From DASVTR01 sp033855775 (GTDB lineage Bacteria; Acidobacteriota; Blastocatellia; Pyrinomonadales; Pyrinomonadaceae): DNA of 30,530 nucleotides. A program made the position numbers and the translations under genes. A model generated the notes under the pieces. That model saw only the letters and a program-made list of their open reading frames with translations, did not search any database and was not told the origin of the DNA. Positions 16,718-21,720 of the stretch are shown one piece after another; positions within the stretch are counted from its first letter, which is position 1; each line of letters opens with the position of its first letter. The stretch lies in the NCBI GenBank assembly GCA_033855775.1, contig JAWVFT010000085.1, positions 1-30,530 of the forward strand, given 5' to 3'.

Positions 16718-16739
16718 GGCGCGCGGCAAAGCACAAAGG

Positions 16740-16776
16740 GAGGGCCGACAACTTCGCTTGAAAGTTGTCGGCCCTC
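16740..16776 (-). terminator. Terminator hairpin after the SIMPL-domain gene
   Basis: A 15-bp perfect stem (16740-16754 with 16762-16776) and a 7-nt loop lie about 57 nt beyond the SIMPL gene stop. On the minus strand CCCTTTG follows the stem, a weak T tract. It separates that gene from the CBS promoter. Confidence 0.7.
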
Positions 16777-16832
16777 GCTCTTGCTTGCGGCCTTCGGCTT
16801 GACTATAGATAGCCGCCTCCGGCTTTACTCTT

Positions 16833-17819
16833 TTACTTGACCGTCAAGACTTCGACGACGACCTGCACCTGCGCGCGTATGTCGAGCGCGCCGACTTCGA
16901 TTGGAGTCTGCGTGGCTGACTTGGCGGTCAGGCTGTCATAGGCGCGTTCGGCCTGATAGATGGGGCGCACGGTCGCGCTCGCTTCCTGCACTTCGACGAT
17001 GCGTTCGACGCGCCCGCCGAGAGCTTGCGCGATGACCTGAGCTTTGCTGATGGCCTCACGCGTGGCTTCGGTCAGGGCTTGATTGCGCGCGGGGCGGTCT
17101 TGCTTGAGCGTGAACGAAAGATTGTCAACGTTGTTCGCGCCCGCCTGTGTCGCCGTGTCAATCACAGCGCCGACTCTTTTCAAATCGCTCATCGTCACGG
17201 TCACTTGATTGCGCGCCTCGTAGCCCGTAATCGTCGGCGGCTGATTCTCTTTATAGATTCGCTGCGGCTGTATGTTGTAGCCGCTCGTTTTGACTTCCGC
17301 GCCCGCGCCCGCAGCCGACTTGACGGCGCGCACAACGGCGTCGCTCAAAGCGGCGTTCTGCTGTTGGGCTTCAAGCGCGGTCTTGCCTTGCGTGACGACC
17401 GCGAGCACGATGATGGCCGTGTCCGGTTGGGCCTGCACGATGGCGTCGCCCGTGACGAGGACGCGCGTCGGTTGCAGGCTGCTGACTTGCGCGACCGCGC
17501 CCGCCGCCGCCCCGCCGTCCTCGAAAGGGCGCATGACGCGAGCTTGGAACGGCACGCCTTCCTGGTAGATGGTGACGACGCCGCGCTGCTCGACGCCAGT
17601 GGCTTCGACCTGCGCGCCGTCCTTGAACCACTGCTCGTTTTGAAAGCGCTGGAAATTAAGAATCAGATATTTCTGCGCATCGGTTTGGACGAGCCAACCG
17701 CCCGCCTCGACCGTGCGCGCTAAGCGACCGCGCACGGTCATCTCCGCCCCGAACGCTTGCGCGCTCAGGCAAGCTGACAGAATAATCAAGCCCGTTAAGA
17801 TTAAAAGTTGTCGTTTCAT
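16833..17819 (-). CDS. SIMPL (DUF541) domain envelope protein
   Basis: 328 residues from the ATG at 17819, where GGGGAG stands about 7 nt upstream; an in-frame ATG at 17825 lies too close to that site. An export signal is present (KRQLLILTGLIILSACLSAQA); LSAC could be a lipobox at C17, or cleavage could follow AQA or FGA. Residues about 25-95 form a small beta-rich domain. The SIMPL domain (about 115-327) begins VLVTGDAIVQAQPDTAIIVLAVVTQGKTALEAQ and ends in a VQVVVEVLTVK strand. SIMPL proteins are periplasmic or outer-membrane-associated and their biochemical role is poorly defined. Divergent from the Rieske gene. Confidence 0.85.
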   Translation of the reverse strand: MKRQLLILTGLIILSACLSAQAFGAEMTVRGRLARTVEAGGWLVQTDAQKYLILNFQRFQNEQWFKDGAQVEATGVEQRGVVTIYQEGVPFQARVMRPFEDGGAAAGAVAQVSSLQPTRVLVTGDAIVQAQPDTAIIVLAVVTQGKTALEAQQQNAALSDAVVRAVKSAAGAGAEVKTSGYNIQPQRIYKENQPPTITGYEARNQVTVTMSDLKRVGAVIDTATQAGANNVDNLSFTLKQDRPARNQALTEATREAISKAQVIAQALGGRVERIVEVQEASATVRPIYQAERAYDSLTAKSATQTPIEVGALDIRAQVQVVVEVLTVK

Positions 17820-17928
17820 TATCATTCTCCCCTTCTTCTTATCAAGTCATCAGGGCGGCGGGAGAGTTCGATTAAGGTTCGCGCCCGAACGCCTTTTGAA
17901 CGCGCCGCAGCCTTTAATCTTGCGCGGG

Positions 17929-17958
17929 TTGCTGGCGCGCAAATCTCTTTGCTACGAT
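17929..17958 (+). promoter_or_regulatory. Promoter overlapping the Rieske start, suggesting a leaderless transcript
   Basis: TTGCTG (17929-17934) and TACGAT (17953-17958) are separated by 18 bp. Because the -10 overlaps the ATG at 17957, transcription would begin near 17965, at or beside a second in-frame ATG at 17966. No ribosome binding site precedes either ATG. Confidence 0.4.
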
Positions 17959-18319
17959 GAGTGTGATGCAAGCAAAGGGCAAACAGTTCGGCAATCTCAA
18001 ACGCCCGCCGCGCACGGGCCAACTCCTGACGGTCGGGCGCGTCGAGGACGTGCCTGCGGGGCGCGGCGCGACGGTCGAGTTGCTGGACGGAACCGAGTTG
18101 GCTCTCTACAACATTGACGGCCGGTTTCACGCCATCGAAAATTTCTGCCCGCACAAGGGCGCGCCCCTTGCCGACGGGCGGCTCTGCGCTCACATCGTCG
18201 AGTGCGACTGGCACGGCTGGCGCTTCGACGTGCGCACAGGCTCCAATCTAACCAACGGCATAGACATTGAATCCTACGCGGTCGTCATCGAAGACGGCCT
18301 CATCAAAATTCAAGTCTAA
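17957..18319 (+). CDS. Small Rieske [2Fe-2S] protein (NirD/ferredoxin type)
   Basis: 120 residues from the first ATG; the true start may be the ATG at 17966 (117 residues), because a promoter -10 overlaps the first one. The Rieske fold spans about residues 22-120. Cluster ligands are C64 and H66 in FCPHKGAPL and C83 and H86 in CDWHGWRFD; the closing strand SYAVVIEDGLIKIQV is typical. No oxygenase domain or membrane anchor is present, so it is a soluble electron carrier or the small subunit of a reductase or dioxygenase. It converges on a ferredoxin gene, which hints at shared electron transfer, but no partner oxidoreductase is nearby. Confidence 0.93.
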   Translation: MSVMQAKGKQFGNLKRPPRTGQLLTVGRVEDVPAGRGATVELLDGTELALYNIDGRFHAIENFCPHKGAPLADGRLCAHIVECDWHGWRFDVRTGSNLTNGIDIESYAVVIEDGLIKIQV

Positions 18320-18427
18320 CAACAAAAGTCCAAAGTCTAAGAACGAAAGTCTAATGTCGAAAGTCCAAAGTCAAGACGCTGGTTCTTCGACTTTGGACCT
18401 TGGACTTTGGACTTTGGACTTGAGTTT
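18311..18427. repeat. Inverted repeat of AGTCCAA-type heptamers between convergent Fe-S genes
   Basis: The left arm (about 18311-18373) is made of AAAGTCCAAAGTC-like words. The right arm (18390-18427) is their complement, with GGACTTT repeated in tandem. The inner stem GTCCAAAGTC with GACTTTGGAC is perfect around a 16-nt loop. It spans the gap between the Rieske stop (+) and the ferredoxin stop (-) and overlaps their last codons slightly, so it could act as a two-way terminator. Confidence 0.88.
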
Positions 18428-18657
18428 TATCCATCGCTGCCGATGGCTTCGACGGGGCAAGCGGAGAGGGCTTCTTCGCACAACTCGCGCTCGTCGGTGG
18501 TTTCCGGTTGCTTATAGACAAACGAGTAACCGTTATTATCGGAGCGCGTGAAATTATCCGGGGCAGTGTCGCGGCAGACATCGCAGTCTATGCATTGCGT
18601 GTCCACGTAGTACGTGCCGGGGGCGTTCTCATCCACGCGGTCATTCGGGTCAGCCAC
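18427..18657 (-). CDS. Single-cluster [4Fe-4S] ferredoxin
   Basis: 76 residues with a GTG start at 18657, set by an AGGAGGAGGAG ribosome binding site shortly upstream. Ligands are C22, C25 and C28 in CIDCDVC and the distal C67 in ACPVEAIG; the lone C60 has no obvious partner for a disulfide. The protein is very acidic, as usual for soluble one-electron carriers. The second cluster motif of bacterial 2[4Fe-4S] ferredoxins is absent, so it is a monocluster type. It lies downstream of fumC on the same strand (gap about 165 nt, with a hairpin) and converges on the Rieske gene. Confidence 0.92.
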   Translation of the reverse strand: MADPNDRVDENAPGTYYVDTQCIDCDVCRDTAPDNFTRSDNNGYSFVYKQPETTDERELCEEALSACPVEAIGSDG

Positions 18658-18695
18658 TGCTGCTCCTCCTCCTTACAATTGCGACTAACAAGCGA

Positions 18696-18756
18696 CGAGT
18701 GACGAGCGCCAACTGATAAGCATGAGGCTGCTCGATCAACTGTCGCTCGCCACTCG
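18696..18756. repeat. Inverted repeat with GTGACGAG words upstream of the ferredoxin gene
   Basis: CGAGTGACGAGCG (18696-18708) pairs with CGCTCGCCACTCG (18744-18756) with one mismatch. The words match those of the larger repeat at 15399-15532. It lies between fumC and the ferredoxin gene on the minus strand, a fit for a terminator or attenuator. Confidence 0.65.
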
Positions 18757-18821
18757 CAGACTGTTTTACTTAATCAACCGCATCCGGTCAAGCGCAGGGA
18801 TGAAGGATGAGCAGCGCGCTT

Positions 18822-20246
18822 TCAAGGGTGCGTCATCTCTTCCGGCTTGACGTAGCGGTCAAACTCTTCGCCCGTGAGGAAGCCCAGTTCGACCGCCGCT
18901 TCGCGCAGGCTGAGTCCTTTTTTGTGCGCGTGCTTGGCGATTTGCGCGGCCTTGTCGTAGCCGATGTGCTGGTTCAGGGCCGTCACCAGCATCAGGGAGT
19001 TTTGCAGGTGCTCGTCAATCTGTTCGCGGTTGAGTTCGATGCCGTTGATGCAGTAGTCAACGAAGCCGTGGCAGGCGTCATGTATCAGTCGAATCGAGTG
19101 GAGCAGGTTATGAATCATGACGGGCTTGAAGACGTTCAACTCGAAGTTACCCTGCGAGCCCGCGAAGCCTATCGCCGCGTCGTTGCCGAAGACTTGGACG
19201 GACACCATCGTCATCGCTTCGCTCTGCGTCGGGTTGACCTTTCCCGGCATGATGGACGAGCCGGGTTCGTTCTCCGGCAAGCTGAGTTCGCCTAGACCGC
19301 AACGCGGCCCCGAAGCGAGCCAGCGAATATCGTTGGCAATCTTCATGAGAGATGCGGCGAGAGTCTTCAGCGCGCCGCTGGCGAAGACAATCTCGTCGTG
19401 CGCCGACAGAGCAGCGAACTTGTTCGGGTGCGACTTAAAAGGCAAGCCCGTCAACTCCGCAATCTTCGCCGCCGCGCGCACGGCAAACTCCGGGTGAGCG
19501 TTCAAGCCTGTGCCGACCGCCGTGCCGCCGATAGCTAAATCGAGCAGCCCCGGCATCGTCATCTGCAATCGCTCTACGTCGCGCTCAAGCAAACTGGCCC
19601 AGCCCGACATCTCCTGCCCCACCGTCAAAGGCGTCGCGTCCTGCAAGTGCGTGCGCCCAATCTTCACCACGTCCGCATACTCGCGCGCCTTCGCGTCAAT
19701 CGCGTCGTGAACCTTCTGCACTTCCGGCATAAGCGCCGTCAAACGCTCAGCCGCCGCGATATACATCGCCGTCGGAAACGTGTCGTTCGAAGACTGCGAC
19801 ATATTCACATCATCGTTCGGGTGAACGGGCGTCTTGCTGCCCAACACGCCGCCCGCCATCTCAATCGCGCGATTCGAGATAACCTCGTTCGCGTTCATGT
19901 TCGTCTGCGTCCCGCTCCCCGTCTGCCAAATCTTCAAAGGGAAATGCTCGTCCAGCTTCCCCTCAATCACCTCGTCCGCCGCCGCCGTAATCAAGCGAGC
20001 TTTATCTTCCTTCAGCTTCCCCAAATCATGATTCACCAGGGCCGCTGCCTTCTTCAAAACCCCTAGCGCGCGTATCATCTCGCGCGGCATCCTATCGTCG
20101 CCGATATTGAAATGAATCAAAGAGCGCTGCGTCTGCGCCCCCCAGTACTTATCCGCCGGAACCTCCACCTCGCCCATCGAATCCGTCTCGACGCGCGCCC
20201 CCGCCCCGCCCTCATCCACACTCTTCAAACCCGCTTCCTTCGACAT
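18822..20246 (-). CDS. fumC: Class II fumarate hydratase FumC
   Basis: 474 residues from the ATG at 20246, which has AGAAGG about 6 nt upstream; the open frame continues 42 codons further but that part does not resemble the family. FumC interconverts fumarate and malate in the TCA cycle as a soluble iron-free homotetramer. Visible marks are ETDSMGEVEVPADKYWGAQT near the N-terminus, GSGTQTNMNANEV, the HPNDDVNMSQSSND block, GRTHLQDATPLT and the signature GSSIMPGKVNPTQ with S330/S331 on the catalytic loop. The sequence is complete. It stands apart from other TCA genes, though the 2-oxoacid dehydrogenase operon lies 5 kb away. Aspartase is a relative; the FumC motifs fit better. Confidence 0.96.
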   Translation of the reverse strand: MSKEAGLKSVDEGGAGARVETDSMGEVEVPADKYWGAQTQRSLIHFNIGDDRMPREMIRALGVLKKAAALVNHDLGKLKEDKARLITAAADEVIEGKLDEHFPLKIWQTGSGTQTNMNANEVISNRAIEMAGGVLGSKTPVHPNDDVNMSQSSNDTFPTAMYIAAAERLTALMPEVQKVHDAIDAKAREYADVVKIGRTHLQDATPLTVGQEMSGWASLLERDVERLQMTMPGLLDLAIGGTAVGTGLNAHPEFAVRAAAKIAELTGLPFKSHPNKFAALSAHDEIVFASGALKTLAASLMKIANDIRWLASGPRCGLGELSLPENEPGSSIMPGKVNPTQSEAMTMVSVQVFGNDAAIGFAGSQGNFELNVFKPVMIHNLLHSIRLIHDACHGFVDYCINGIELNREQIDEHLQNSLMLVTALNQHIGYDKAAQIAKHAHKKGLSLREAAVELGFLTGEEFDRYVKPEEMTHP

Positions 20247-20661
20247 ACAAAACCTTCTCAATCCTTTTCCGCAATCAGTCTCTCCACACACCCAACTGCG
20301 CCCACCCGCACACACCCGAAGAGCCTGACGCTGCAATCTCAACGACCATCCAGCCGCTCGATTGTACAACACAACCCGCGCGCAGAGTCACAACAGCGCA
20401 GCCACCAACCTGTAGCGAGCGCCATGCTCATCAACAACGACGACGACACCGCCGCCGCCCCTCGCCTCAACTCCAAACTCACAGGCCCGCACAGCACAAC
20501 GCGGAGAGCCTTGACCTGGACCCTCCGCGCCTCAACTCAACCATCGCTGCGCGCCGCGCATCAACAAGCACAGCTTACGCGCGAGCTTCCGGCAAACGCC
20601 CGCTTCATTCGCCCTACAACCCGCGCCTTGAAGCCTCAGCCAGGTCTTCGACCCGCCATTC
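20247..20661. other. Intergenic region upstream of fumC
   Basis: No gene is supported. The plus strand is C-rich, and the 214-codon plus-strand frame starting in fumC has no ribosome binding site and unnatural composition. A minus-strand TACAAT (20366 down to 20361) could be a fumC -10 element, but no -35 stands at normal spacing; the nearest, TTGTGA, is 21 bp away. Confidence 0.45.
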
Positions 20662-21036
20662 TTACGACTTCGCCTCGCCGCCCTTCTTGCCGCCGCCGCC
20701 CGACTTATACTCCGACTTCTTCTTCATCTTCAAAGACTGAAACTGATTTGAATTAGGGCCGAACTGCGCCTCGACCTGCACCTTTCCGCCCAACGCTTTG
20801 TTATGGAAAGCCCACTCCGCCGCCACCTTATTATCGCGCGCCGCCGCCCACAGCACCTTCGCCTCAACCTCCCGCGCCCGCGCCGCCTCCATCGCCTCAA
20901 ACGAATCATCCAAAGCGTCCTTCGAGTACGCCGCATTCGCCGGAACGTAATCCGGTATAGCCTTTAGCGCGATGTACACGTCCTTGTCGTCGTCCATAAC
21001 TTTAGCCGTCAATTGTTTGGTTTCATCTTTCGCCAT
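20662..21036 (-). CDS. Hypothetical small protein with a basic Lys/Gly tail
   Basis: 124 residues with GGAG shortly before the ATG. Residues 1-85 are mixed charge and probably helical (DDSFEAMEAARAREVEAKVLW). A segment FGPNSNQFQSLKMKKKSEYKSG and a Lys/Gly-rich tail (KSGGGGKKGGEAKS) follow. No signal peptide or membrane segment. I do not recognise a named family; the pattern of a GPNS-type segment followed by a KKKSEYK block seems familiar from short hypothetical proteins of soil bacteria, but I cannot confirm this. The tail suggests binding to nucleic acid or another polyanion. It stands downstream of the C-rich tract and array 2. Confidence 0.75.
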   Translation of the reverse strand: MAKDETKQLTAKVMDDDKDVYIALKAIPDYVPANAAYSKDALDDSFEAMEAARAREVEAKVLWAAARDNKVAAEWAFHNKALGGKVQVEAQFGPNSNQFQSLKMKKKSEYKSGGGGKKGGEAKS

Positions 21037-21132
21037 CGCCTGACTCCTTCTGGTTTTATTGGAATGAGAATTGAACCGTTATGACCCCGATTCTACGCCT
21101 TCTCCCCCTTCCGAATCAACAACTATTTTCAA

Positions 21133-21152
21133 CCCACCCCACCAACCCGCCC
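21133..21152 (-). other. Canonical G-quadruplex motif on the minus strand
   Basis: The minus strand reads GGG-C-GGG-TTGGT-GGGG-T-GGG here, which fits the G3+N1-7 rule four times over. More runs of 3-5 G lie within 150 nt (for example around 21165-21205). The site is about 100 nt upstream of the hypothetical gene starting at 21036, on its coding strand. Confidence 0.6.
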
Positions 21153-21324
21153 TTCCTTCAACACCAATCATCCTGACCCGCCCCCAACACTGTCCCTTTC
21201 CCCCTCATCACCCCGCCATCCAACCCGACAAAACCCCTCTTTTCCCCTTCCAATCCCGCTACGCCCCACAAAACCCTTACTTTCACACACTTAATCAGCC
21301 CCCCTCGCCCCGCCAGCATCCCTC

Positions 21325-21660
21325 CTTACGTCATAATCAAATCAACTTATGGCATAAGTTCCCCCGCTTACGCCATAATTTCTTCAACTTATGGCAAAAG
21401 TTTCCTTGCTTATGCCATAAGCAAACGGACTTATGCCATAAGTTCGCCTGCTTGCGGCACAAGCAAACGAAATTACGATGAAAGTTCCCCAACTTATGCC
21501 ATAAGCCCGCCAGCTTATGACGAAAGTTCCTCAACTTATGCCGGAAGACAGCCACCTTATGAACAAAGTCCGCCTACTTACGAGGAAAGCCAATCAACCT
21601 GCAAAGAAAGCTTGCCTGCCCACCCAACAAGCTTGCCAACTCACAAACTAATCCCGCCTA
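21325..21660. repeat. Array 2: 16 units of a 21-bp repeat, each with a 13-bp dyad core
   Basis: Cores begin at 21325 and then every 21 bp to 21640, with no indel. The best cores are CTTATGGCATAAG (21346) and CTTATGCCATAAG (21409, 21430, 21493). CTTGCGGCACAAG (21451) has a compensated A-T to G-C pair. Spacers are 8 bp, often TTCCCCAA-like. Units decay rightward (CTTATGAACAAAG, CTTACGAGGAAAG, CCTGCAAAGAAAG) towards the TIR-STAND gene. Since the core is self-complementary, both strands carry similar heptapeptide-like frames, but neither has a start with a ribosome binding site. Confidence 0.92.
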
Positions 21661-21720
21661 AAATAAACTAACAGCCCGCGCCGGCACAGACGCCCCCGCA
21701 TCCGAGCCTCACCCCCCGCC

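Larger units (their letters stand above)
21037..21720. other. Intergenic region with a G-depleted tract and 21-bp dyad array 2
   Basis: The 684-nt gap has two parts. The plus strand at about 21070-21324 is nearly free of G and full of C runs, so the minus strand and any RNA from it carry many GGG-GGGGG runs. From 21325 to 21660 it holds array 2. The last 60 nt before the TIR gene stop show nothing clear. Open frames here are products of these biased and repeated sequences. Confidence 0.6.

Noticed and set aside
20247..20372. 42-codon N-terminal extension of FumC
   Set aside because: A ribosome binding site precedes the ATG at 20246, and the extension has no similarity to the start of known fumarases.
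20112..20756. 214-codon plus-strand frame over the fumC start
   Set aside because: Overlaps the conserved fumC N-terminus and the hypothetical gene's end; composition reflects the C-rich strand.
21325..21660. Plasmid replication iterons
   Set aside because: Iterons are often about 17-22 bp, but no rep gene, AT-rich melting region or DnaA box is visible, and the surroundings are chromosomal housekeeping genes. Iterons usually lack an internal dyad in every unit.
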